Source: a virus
Virus record (IMG/VR): IMGVR_UViG_3300022853_000060
Coordinates: 1 to 30,339 of that record
Direction: 5' to 3' (one strand)
Length of the DNA stretch: 30,339 nucleotides
Shown: in pieces, positions 7,779 through 15,200 of the stretch
Numbering within the stretch: position 1 is the stretch's first letter
Layout of the letters: each line of letters opens with the position of its first letter
The notes under the pieces: model-generated
What the model was told of the DNA's origin: nothing
Database searches by the model: none
Seen by the model: only the letters and a program-made list of their open reading frames with translations
Translations under genes and position numbers: made by a program

Positions 7779-8819
7779 ATGGCCCGACCAACCCGACTAT
7801 CTCGCCAGCAACAGCGCATCATCCGCGACCTGATTGCCAAGCACGACCCGCTGATCCGGCAGGCGTTCGAGGCAGCGGTGCAGAACGCGCACGGGGCAGT
7901 AGACTTCCCCGCATTGGTGCAGGCTATCGAGGCAAACAACCTTGCCCGCGTTGTGGAGATGCTGCGGTTCAATCAGGCAATGCTTTGGCCGCTGGAAGAA
8001 GCTATACGCACGGCGGTTTATGCGGGCGGCGCAGCAGTCACCTTGCCCAAGGGCATCGCCGGTTCATTCAGCTTTAACGGCAGGCACCCACGGGCTGAAC
8101 AAATTATCGCAGAGGCAGGCGCAAGGCTGGTGGCTGAGATAGGATCACCCGGTGTTGAGCCTATCCGCGCATTGATCCTACAGGCGCAGAAAGAGAGCGT
8201 TGGGGCGCAAGTCACAGCAAGACGGCTTGCAGGCGTTCTAAACCCCCGCACAGGCGTTCGTGAGGGCGGTATATTGGGGCTGGACGGCCCAAGGGCGCAA
8301 AGATCAACGCGGGTGCGTGAAATTCTCAACGACCCTGAGCAGATTGCGGACTATTTCAAGACGGTGAAGGGCAAGCAGGTGCCGCGCTACACGTCAACAG
8401 ATCGGCGATTTGATAAGCAAGTGCGCACGGCGATTGCCGAGGGCAGGGCGCTGGACAAGTCAACGATTGAGCGGATTACCAAGGCCCACGATGCACGGCT
8501 GTTGAAGGCACGGGGCCAAACGATTGCCAAGAACGAAGCGTTTACAGCACAAGCCCAAGGACGCAATGAGGCGTATCAACAGCTTATGGACGGCGGCAAA
8601 GTCGAGAGTATCTCAAAGCGGTGGGATCATAACTCAGCGAAAGACCCGCGCCACGATCACCGCGCATTAGATGGCGTTGAGGTTGGTCTAAACGAGAGTT
8701 TTGACGTAGCGGGCGGCACAATGCTTTATCCCCACGACCCGGCGGCTGGCGCAGATCAAACGCTCGGTTGCCGCTGCACAGTGATATACGTCCCTCAGTA
8801 TCGGAGGCCGGGAAGTTGA
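7779..8819 (+). CDS. Minor head protein, MuF/SPP1 gp7-like
   Basis: This 346-residue protein has a helical N-terminal half and a C-terminal part typical of the MuF (phage Mu gpF / head morphogenesis) domain. It contains QTIAKNEAFTAQAQGRNEAY near 245-265, then KRWDHNSAKDPRHDHRALDG, and ends TLGCRCTVIYVPQ, where the CRC cysteine pair is characteristic. Proteins of this class bind the portal inside the prohead and can enter the host with the DNA. ATG 7779 is used; a TTG 15 bases upstream is in frame but less likely. The gene lies later in the order than usual, after the neck genes. Confidence 0.85.
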   Translation: MARPTRLSRQQQRIIRDLIAKHDPLIRQAFEAAVQNAHGAVDFPALVQAIEANNLARVVEMLRFNQAMLWPLEEAIRTAVYAGGAAVTLPKGIAGSFSFNGRHPRAEQIIAEAGARLVAEIGSPGVEPIRALILQAQKESVGAQVTARRLAGVLNPRTGVREGGILGLDGPRAQRSTRVREILNDPEQIADYFKTVKGKQVPRYTSTDRRFDKQVRTAIAEGRALDKSTIERITKAHDARLLKARGQTIAKNEAFTAQAQGRNEAYQQLMDGGKVESISKRWDHNSAKDPRHDHRALDGVEVGLNESFDVAGGTMLYPHDPAAGADQTLGCRCTVIYVPQYRRPGS

Positions 8820-8927
8820 CTATATCAATGGATGGAGTATCATTGCAGCGCGGATAGGGTAGCACCTGAAAAGCCGGAATATCCACCCGGCCTGCCGCGC
8901 ATTTAAGTGGATCCTCGGGAGACGGGA

Positions 8928-9293
8928 ATGAAGAAAACAAAGCTGCAAGTATCAGGTAGGATAAGTAATGCTATGTGGGTGAGGGGTTTTTGGCCGGACA
9001 ATCTGCCAGAAGACCTTGATATTGAAATGGAAGCTTGCCGCAAATTCTATGAATTTTGCATCCAAATGGTAGACGCAGAAACAGAAGGGCGAATGGCGAC
9101 CCTCAAGCCAAGACCCGCGCAGCAAAGGTGGCAACAGTTTGAAAATTTCGGCAAGTCATCATTAAAGGAACTGCAAAAAATCGTCGGCAAAAGTGACGCA
9201 TCCGAAGCTAAAGGATGTTTCGACGTAATGGTTCCTCGGACCTTGTATTACAGGCTAAAAAAGATGGCCGAAGACGGTCAGATAAAAGACTAA
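8928..9293 (+). CDS. Unknown protein, 121 aa, likely moron
   Basis: The ATG at 8928 follows GGGAGA. The product begins MKKTKLQVSGRISNAMWVRG and ends in a basic helical segment, LYYRLKKMAEDGQIKD. I do not recognise the family. The gene is visibly more AT-rich (many AAA, AAT and TAT codons) than its neighbours and interrupts the head-neck gene series. It is preceded by a 108-base gap and followed by a copy of the intergenic module also found at 7706. Together these suggest a late-acquired gene with its own expression signals. It could be a host-takeover or exclusion function, which is inference. Confidence 0.7.
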   Translation: MKKTKLQVSGRISNAMWVRGFWPDNLPEDLDIEMEACRKFYEFCIQMVDAETEGRMATLKPRPAQQRWQQFENFGKSSLKELQKIVGKSDASEAKGCFDVMVPRTLYYRLKKMAEDGQIKD

Positions 9294-9338
9294 CCACACC
9301 ACCCACATCATTGACCCAAAGGCCCCGTTAAGCGGGGT
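9291..9338 (+). repeat. Intergenic module copy B with hairpin
   Basis: It begins at the stop codon of the preceding gene with TAACCACACCACCCACATCA, then a hairpin CCCCG-TTAAG-CGGGG (9323-9337) ending in GCGGGGTC. It shares ACCCACATCA and GCGGGGTC with copy A at 7706-7760. Confidence 0.5.
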
Positions 9339-9359
9339 CTCTGGCGTTGGAGAATACGC

Positions 9360-9800
9360 ATGGCACCCAAGACGTTTACCGCTCAGTTGTCGGACATCGC
9401 CGATCTGACCATCGAGGGTATGGAATACGTGATGCGCCAGTCTATCAGCGATGTGCTTGTAGGCGCGCAGGAAACGCAGATCGGCATCACTCAGGGCGCG
9501 ACCACCTTTGTCGAGGGGAAGATCCCCGTGGGCACAACTGCGGAGTTAGTCAACAGCCTGTCCGTAGACGGTGGCGGCGAAAGCGCAGACGCCTTCGTTG
9601 TCGCAATCGCGGGCTTGGAAATCGGCGAAACCATGTCGTTTGCATGGAGTGCGCCACACGCCAGACGCATTAACAGCGGGTTTACGGGCACCGATAGCTT
9701 GGGCCGGACATATAACCAGCCGGGGCGGTTCTTTGTCGATGTGAATGCTGCGAAATTCCCCGCTCACGTCAAGAAACGTGCAAACGAGGTCCGTAGATGA
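9360..9800 (+). CDS. Tail completion / neck protein (HK97 gp10-like)
   Basis: This 146-residue protein (MAPKTFTAQLSDIADLTIEG) has a helical N-terminus, a beta middle and a C-terminal FVDVNAAKFPAHVKKRANEV. Order (just before the tail-terminator gene) and size match the HK97 gp10 type neck or tail-completion proteins. GGAGA lies 7 bases before the ATG. The stop overlaps the next start as ATGA. Assignment rests mainly on position. Confidence 0.6.
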   Translation: MAPKTFTAQLSDIADLTIEGMEYVMRQSISDVLVGAQETQIGITQGATTFVEGKIPVGTTAELVNSLSVDGGGESADAFVVAIAGLEIGETMSFAWSAPHARRINSGFTGTDSLGRTYNQPGRFFVDVNAAKFPAHVKKRANEVRR

Positions 9801-10198
9801 TTACTGACACCGCCATTTTAAACGCGCTTGGGCAGAGGCTTGCAACGCTTTCCCCGGCCCTGACAATCGGCTGGCCGAACAAGGACGTGCCAACCGGAAC
9901 CCCGCATCCGTATTTGATATTCGCCCACGTGCCAGTGAGCCGGACGGACAGCACACTGACAGGCGGCGGAACAATCGTTCGCGGGTTTGCGCAGATCACG
10001 ATCATGTCGGAGATCGGCGTATTCTCAACCGCTGCAACAACTATTGCGGACAGCATCGCAGCCTTGTTCCCGTACACGCTGCGCCTGCCCGTCACCGGCG
10101 GTTTCATCACCATCATGGGCCCGCCAGAGGTGCAGCAGGGCTATCCTGACGGCCCGCATTGGCGCGTCTCAGTGCGCATCCCTTACAGCGCGTCCTAA
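9797..10198 (+). CDS. Tail terminator-like protein (DUF4128-like)
   Basis: This 133-residue alpha/beta protein has GWPNKDVPTGTPHPYLIFAH in the first third and ends WRVSVRIPYSAS. This pattern is seen in tail terminators of the lambda gpU/DUF4128 style, which cap the growing tail tube and join it to the head. Its location between the neck gene and the tail-tube gene agrees. It starts in a 4-base overlap with the upstream gene. Confidence 0.7.
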   Translation: MITDTAILNALGQRLATLSPALTIGWPNKDVPTGTPHPYLIFAHVPVSRTDSTLTGGGTIVRGFAQITIMSEIGVFSTAATTIADSIAALFPYTLRLPVTGGFITIMGPPEVQQGYPDGPHWRVSVRIPYSAS

Positions 10199-10218
10199 TC
10201 ACAACATCGGAGGCCAAC

Positions 10219-10422
10219 ATGGCACGCAAGAAAACCGCTCCGGCGGATCAAGAAACCATAGAGCAAGACGCTGCGCCAGAGACACCAAAGGCGGTCGCCA
10301 AGCCCGCTCGTGTTCGGCTGAAAAACACCAAGGCCAGCAACGGCACAGTCGGCGCAATCGCCACACCACTGCAAAAAGACGCTGCCGCATGGCGCGCAAT
10401 CGGCTGGATCGACGCCGACTAA
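10219..10422 (+). CDS. Small unknown protein, 67 aa
   Basis: The ATG at 10219 follows CGGAGG. The N-terminal half is lysine-, proline- and alanine-rich and probably disordered (MARKKTAPADQETIEQDAAP). It ends in a short ordered tail, AAAWRAIGWIDAD. Small genes of this kind often sit before the tail-tube gene, but I do not know the function. Confidence 0.65.
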   Translation: MARKKTAPADQETIEQDAAPETPKAVAKPARVRLKNTKASNGTVGAIATPLQKDAAAWRAIGWIDAD

Positions 10423-10492
10423 TTGCCCCGCCTGCGGGCTGCGCCGGTAGCGCGAACGGTAGGCACTTCACTTCAACTTTGGACAGCAACAC

Positions 10493-10506
10493 CCCGATTA
10501 GTCGGG
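10493..10506 (+). terminator. Gene-boundary hairpin before tail-tube gene
   Basis: CCCGA-TTAG-TCGGG forms a 5-bp stem and 4-base loop, with no T-run. A second GC-rich short stem lies at 10427-10438. Both fall in the 118-base gap between 10422 and the tail-tube ATG and may shape that message's 5' end. Confidence 0.35.
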
Positions 10507-10540
10507 CCTGTCCGCTTTGCCAAATGAAAGGGCAAATATC

Positions 10541-11026
10541 ATGGCTACTCGGAATTCCATCGGAAAGACGATCTACTACTCAACAGCACTTCCAGCAACC
10601 AACGACAAGTCAGGCTTTGAGGCCCTGACGTGGGTTGAATTGGAGTTTCCACAAACACTTCCCCAATTCGGTGTGACCAACGCAAACATCGACGTATCCG
10701 ACCTTAAAACCGGCTTTACCAAAGGCACCAAGGGCGCGGCATCCGGTGTTGACAGCCAAGGCTCGTTCCGCATCGACGGCAGCGCACTGGCAACAGGCCA
10801 AGCTGCGTTTAAGACGCTGTGCGACGGGCCAAGCGGCGCTTGCGCTATCAAAATCGGCACAGGGACGGGGGCAGCGGGTGCTTTGGTTGCAACTGACCCT
10901 GTGGAATACGCTCAGGGCTATGTTCATAGCTACCAAGAGAACCAAGCGACCGACAGTTCTTTCGAGGGCGCGGTTTACAACTTTAAGCAAAACGCCTTGA
11001 CCGTCAAGGACGTTGAACCTGCCTAA
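10541..11026 (+). CDS. Major tail tube protein
   Basis: This 161-residue beta-rich protein begins MATRNSIGKTIYYSTALPAT, with a central FRIDGSALATGQAAFKTL and C-terminal YNFKQNALTVKDVEPA. It has the size and feel of siphovirus tail-tube proteins and lies just before the chaperone pair and tape measure, the standard order. ATG 10541 has AAAGGG 8 bases upstream; an in-frame TTG at 10517 is less likely. Two hairpins follow the gene. It should stack in rings around the tape-measure protein. Confidence 0.8.
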   Translation: MATRNSIGKTIYYSTALPATNDKSGFEALTWVELEFPQTLPQFGVTNANIDVSDLKTGFTKGTKGAASGVDSQGSFRIDGSALATGQAAFKTLCDGPSGACAIKIGTGTGAAGALVATDPVEYAQGYVHSYQENQATDSSFEGAVYNFKQNALTVKDVEPA

Positions 11027-11031
11027 CTAAT

Positions 11032-11074
11032 CCGCTTCGGCGGGTAATCGGGGGGCGGCGGAGTGGTTCGCCGC
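11032..11074 (+). terminator. Two gene-boundary hairpins after tail-tube gene
   Basis: CCGC-TTCG-GCGG (11032-11043) is a compact stem with a UUCG tetraloop in RNA. GCGGCG-GAGTGGTT-CGCCGC (11055-11074) follows immediately. Neither has a T-run. They probably protect or punctuate the highly expressed tail-tube message. Confidence 0.45.
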
Positions 11075-11111
11075 TGCCTCCCACATTGAACCGAACCCCA
11101 AGGATATCAAA

Positions 11112-11624
11112 ATGGATTTTAACGCCAACTACAACAGCCGTGAAGCCGCTGAAACCGGAACGCCTATGCAGATCGTTGACCCGTGGTCTGGTGAGCCTGT
11201 GATGGACGGCGACAAGCCTTGTCGGGTAATCGTGCGCGGTACGGCATCGCGTTCTATGCAGGCTAAGATGCGGGCAAAGCAAAAGGCGGCTATGGCATCC
11301 AAAAAGGCCAAGGGCGACAATACGGACGATGAGGCGCGCGTCATGGAGGATGTGCATAACCAGCTTTGCGAAGGCGCTGCACCTTTCATCTTCGGGTTTG
11401 AGAACGTCATGAACGGCGACAAGCCCGCGACTGCCGAGGATGCAATGTGGTTCCTCGATCTGACATTCCCAGAAATGGGCGTGAAGGAAAACGCAGACGG
11501 CGAGCAGGTTACAGACAAAGACGGCTCGCCAGTGTTCGAGATGAAGAATAACCCGTTTGCAAAACAGATCGGTGAATTTGCCGGAACGCAGGCAAACCGC
11601 ATGGGAAACGCGCAGAAGGGCTAA
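11112..11624 (+). CDS. Tail assembly chaperone, short form (gpG-like)
   Basis: This 170-residue protein sits between the tail-tube and tape-measure genes, the invariable site of the lambda gpG/gpGT chaperone pair. Near the 3' end, ATG GGA AAC contains the in-frame slippery heptamer G_GGA_AAC (11603-11609). A stem-loop follows 6 bases later (AAGGG-CTAA-CCCTT, 11616-11629, with outer pairing CGCGC/GCGCG). Most ribosomes would stop at the TAA at 11622-11624; some slip back one base and make the long form. Lambda uses GGGAAAG at the same place, so the mechanism is well precedented. Confidence 0.85.
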   Translation: MDFNANYNSREAAETGTPMQIVDPWSGEPVMDGDKPCRVIVRGTASRSMQAKMRAKQKAAMASKKAKGDNTDDEARVMEDVHNQLCEGAAPFIFGFENVMNGDKPATAEDAMWFLDLTFPEMGVKENADGEQVTDKDGSPVFEMKNNPFAKQIGEFAGTQANRMGNAQKG

Positions 11625-11637
11625 CCCTTTACGCGCG
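11603..11637 (+). promoter_or_regulatory. Programmed -1 frameshift signal (GGGAAAC plus stem-loop)
   Basis: The heptamer GGGAAAC is in the phase X_XXY_YYZ relative to the 11112 frame. An inner stem, AAGGG (11616-11620) with CCCTT (11625-11629), has a CTAA loop. Outer pairing of CGCGC (11609-11613) with GCGCG (11633-11637) could extend it. The zero-frame stop lies within the loop. Confidence 0.8.
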
Positions 11638-11974
11638 CCAGATCGGCTATCTCCACGCCTTCCCCAAGGATCAAAAGCGATGTCGCTTGGATCAATGGAA
11701 AGATGCAGGCGTGGAGGACTTCGGCTTGCCGGAACTGGACGCAGAGGAATACCTGATCGGGCTGTTCTTTGATCTAGGCCCGACGCGCAGCAACGGCATG
11801 GTGGAAGGCCCGACGGACTGGGATATTCTTGCGCCGTATGCATCCGCCAAGGGGCTGGACGCCGACGACACCGCGATCCTGTCCGATATGTGCAAGGGCT
11901 ACCATGCCGAGCGCGAAAACGGGACCAACGCGCTGGCAATCGCGCCGGTGGATAGGCCCAAGGCATCCCGTTAG
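11609..11974 (+). CDS. Tail assembly chaperone extension (T domain of gpGT-like fusion)
   Basis: Read in the -1 frame after the slip, this adds 121 residues to the first 166, for a fusion of about 287 residues. The added part reads QIGYLHAFPKDQKRCRLDQW and continues through DWDILAPYASAKG to the TAG at 11972-11974. No good start codon with a ribosome site precedes this frame; a TTG at 11687 would cut off obviously coding sequence upstream. That favours expression only as the fusion. In known systems the G part binds the tape measure and the T part recruits tail-tube subunits. Confidence 0.8.
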   Translation, partial: RAEGLTLYARQIGYLHAFPKDQKRCRLDQWKDAGVEDFGLPELDAEEYLIGLFFDLGPTRSNGMVEGPTDWDILAPYASAKGLDADDTAILSDMCKGYHAERENGTNALAIAPVDRPKASR

Positions 11975-12186
11975 CGGGGTGTCTGATCCGGCGCAGGCAG
12001 GCGGTCGCGGATTTGTTTAAGTGTCTTGATGACTTCGGAGGTGGCAAGCATCCCAAGCCCAGACGCCAGCAATGCGGCACCTTGATAGACGGTAATAAAA
12101 TCACCGCTTGCAAACCCGACAAGTGTGAACATCGCGCCCGCGACTAGGGCGGCAGCACCTAAAATTCCTAAAATTCCGTCCACCAT
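11971..12186 (-). CDS. Small two-helix membrane protein, antisense in the tail operon
   Basis: This 71-residue minus-strand protein has two hydrophobic helices (about ILGILGAAALVAGAMFTLVG at residues 4-23 and AALLASGLGMLATSEVI near 38-54) and a charged tail, KTLKQIRDRLPAPDQ. ATG 12186 has a GGAGA ribosome site 4-5 bases upstream on the minus strand. The gene fills an otherwise empty 273-base gap between the chaperone and tape-measure genes and converges with the chaperone stop by 4 bases. Hydrophobic pattern plus ribosome site argue it is real. The role is unknown; an antiholin, superinfection-exclusion or moron function is possible. Confidence 0.6.
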   Translation of the reverse strand: MVDGILGILGAAALVAGAMFTLVGFASGDFITVYQGAALLASGLGMLATSEVIKTLKQIRDRLPAPDQTPR

Positions 12187-12247
12187 AATTCTCCATTGGT
12201 TCCGCACCCAACTTAGGGTCGCGGCCTATTTCTCGCAAGGATCAAAC

Positions 12248-15200
12248 ATGAGCCAGAATTTCGCTGATCTGATTCTTGGGGCCGATACGACTGGCCTACT
12301 CAAAGGCAAGAAGGCGCTTGAGGATACGACCAAGGCGGGTACGGCTACTGAAAAATCTGTTGGTGGAACCGAAAAGGGTTTCAAGAAAGCTGGCGACAGT
12401 GCAGGACGGGCCGCGCCACAGGTTGAGAAGTTCAACAAGGCAACAGGCGCGGCACACGCGGCTGCACTGAAGGCGACAAAAGCGGTTATTGGCATGGCTG
12501 CGGGGTATGCAGCGTTCGCCGCATCGAGCGCATCTCTGGGCAAGTTTATTTCCGCAACGGTAGAATCTGACAAGGCTCAGGCACAGCTTGCAGCAGCTAT
12601 CACGTCAACCGGCGGCGCAGCCGGAAAGGCCGTGGGTGATCTGAACAATCACGCGGCGGCTTTGCAGGGCATCACGAATTACGGTGACGAAGTCACCAAT
12701 GCTATGCAGGGGGTACTGCTGACATTCACAGCAGTTAAAGGCGACACATTCAACGCGGCCACAACTGCTGTTCTGGACCTTGCTACAGCAATGGGGACTG
12801 ACCTTAATTCGGCGGCGCTGCAAGTCGGCAAAGCATTGAACGACCCTATACTTGGCATGACCGCGCTTTCCCGTTCTGGCATCCAGTTTACGGAAGCGCA
12901 AAAAGAAGCCGTCAAAGCGATGGTGGCTACAAGCGATGTTGCAGGCGCTCAAGCGGTTATCCTTGCCGAGCTTACAAAGCAATTTGGTGGGTCTGCCGAA
13001 GCCGCACGCGATACCCTTGGCGGCGCTCTGGCCGCTCTTGGCAATGCGTGGGGCGATCTATTCGAGATTGCAGGTCCAGCGTCTGAAAAGCTGCGGGCGT
13101 CAATTGAAAACCTCATTGGCACAGTGACCGACCCCAAGTTTGTGCAGGCGTTGCAAAACATTGGCGCGTTGCTGTTTAGCATCGCTGGCGTGGCGCTGGA
13201 TGTTGTGGCGGCGTTTGGCTACATTGTTGGATCAATTTCAGGCGCGGTATCGGCAGTTTCCGGCTTCGTCCGTGATGTTATGGGCCTTACCACAGCAAAC
13301 GAAATTGCGCAGAGGGTTATCGACAACGGAACGCTGGCAATGGGCGACCAGATTACTCAAATCCAAATCCTCACGCGGTCGACAAAAGAGGGTAGCATTA
13401 TTTCCGAAGAGGCCGCGCGTGTGCGGCGTGCAGAGGCTGAATCCCTATTGCAGGTTCTTGACGCAACGCGCCTGCTAAACCAGCAAGATTTCAACCAAAA
13501 AAGCGGCCTAAATGAGGCGCTAATTGATGTTCAGCGCCTAACAGAAGAATTGGAGACACTGCGCACAGTAAAGGCGCGTGCGGCAGAACAGGGGCTAAAC
13601 TTGCCGGGCATTACTGCTGATACAGCGAGCTGGAACGCGGAACTTGAAAATGCAGAAAACCTTTTAGCTCAGGCGCAAATCAAGGTTGAAGCCATCAAGC
13701 AGGTGCAGCGCGAACTGACATTCTTGACTGACGATGAAGTGGGGCGACGTCAAGAACTTGTGGACCTAGTTTCAATGCTTGATCGTGGAATCGTAAACGT
13801 GAAAGATGGTCAGGTATTTCTTAACGGCCAGTTAGTTGAGGGTGTTGATCTTTCTGGTCGCCTTTCGCGCACCATCGGCGGTATTGACTTCAGCGCCGCC
13901 CGGACGGGCGCTGCTCTTTTGGCCGCTGACCTAAATGTAAACATTGAAAAAGCAATGGCTTTGATGGGCTTTCTAAATACTACAGCGGGTATTCAGGCCA
14001 GTGTATTCAAGCCTAGGTTGGGGTTCGGGGGGCTTGGGCCAGCAGACCCAGATGCCGCTGACCGTGCGGCGGTTTCGTTCGGAAATTTGGGCAATAGCGC
14101 AGAAAGCGCCACTGCCAGAATCAATCAAATAAATGCCGCAAACGCGGCCCTTAGCAAAACGCTGACAGCAACTACTTCTGGCGCGGGCAAGGCTGCTGGG
14201 GAAGCCGCAAACGAGTTCGGCAACATGGCCGACGAAATCGAGCGGCTAGAGTTTGATGCGGACCCGCTCAAGAAATACAACGCCGAGATTGCCAATCTGG
14301 ACCAGCTAGTGGGAGCGGGCTTATCCGATGGTGCATACCAAAAAGCCGTCAAAGACCTGAACGAAGAGTTCGCCAACAGCAACCCGACCATATCAGCATT
14401 CGGTGACGCAATCGGCGACTTCGTGGCGAGCGGTATGCGCAACTTTGGCGATCTGCTGGACAGCTTCAAAAACATGATCAAGCAGATGATTGCCACGGCG
14501 ATTGCCAACCCGATCAAGCTGGCGTTGTCGGCTGCTTTGGGTGGGGGCGGCACAGCGGCAGCAGCGGGTCAACTCGGCGGCGCGCCCGGCGGCGGCGGTA
14601 TCCTTGGCGGTCTGACAGCGGGCGCGGGGAACTTCATCGGCACGCTTGGCGGCGCGGGTGGCTTGCTTGGCGGCGCGTCCAGCGTGTTCAGCGGGCTTAT
14701 GTCCGGCGGGCTTGGGGGCGCGGCTAGTGCGATCGGGTCTGCTGTGACCGGCATCGGGTCGGCAGCAACAATGCTTGGCGGCTTGGGTGCTGCAATCGGC
14801 GCGGTTGCTTTGCCTATCGCGGCTGTGGCAGCAGTGTTCTCATTCTTCAAGACCAAAACCAAGCAATTGGACGCTGGCATCCGCATTACTGTGGACGGAA
14901 TGGACGCGCTTATTCAGTCTTTCAACACGGTTGAAAAGAAGAAATTCTGGGGGCTTTCAAAGAAAGTCAGAACCAGTTTCAGCGATCTGGACGCAGCGAC
15001 AGCAGGGCCACTTGAGCGCATTCTTAGCCAAATGCAGATGGGGGTGATGGGCGCGTCGGAAGCGCTTGGCATCGGTGCATCAGCATTCAACGACTTCAGC
15101 GCGTCCATTCAGGTCAGCACCAAAGGCTTGAGTGATGAAGCTGCACAGAAGGCCGTCACCGAGGCGCTGCAAGGGTTTGGCGACGACTTCGCGGGTATGA

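Noticed and set aside
11687-11974. Separate 95-aa gene starting at TTG 11687
   Set aside because: Coding-like sequence continues upstream in the same frame, there is no ribosome site, and a canonical -1 slippery site precedes it. Treated as the gpGT extension.
12125-12247. 41-residue N-terminal extension of the tape measure
   Set aside because: ATG 12248 has a clear AAGGA site; the upstream stretch starts at TTG and overlaps the antisense membrane gene, which better explains that DNA.
14125-14886. Long minus-strand open frames inside the tape-measure gene
   Set aside because: They mirror the Ala/Gly-rich codons of the tape measure and have Pro/Ser/Ala-rich translations with no ribosome sites.
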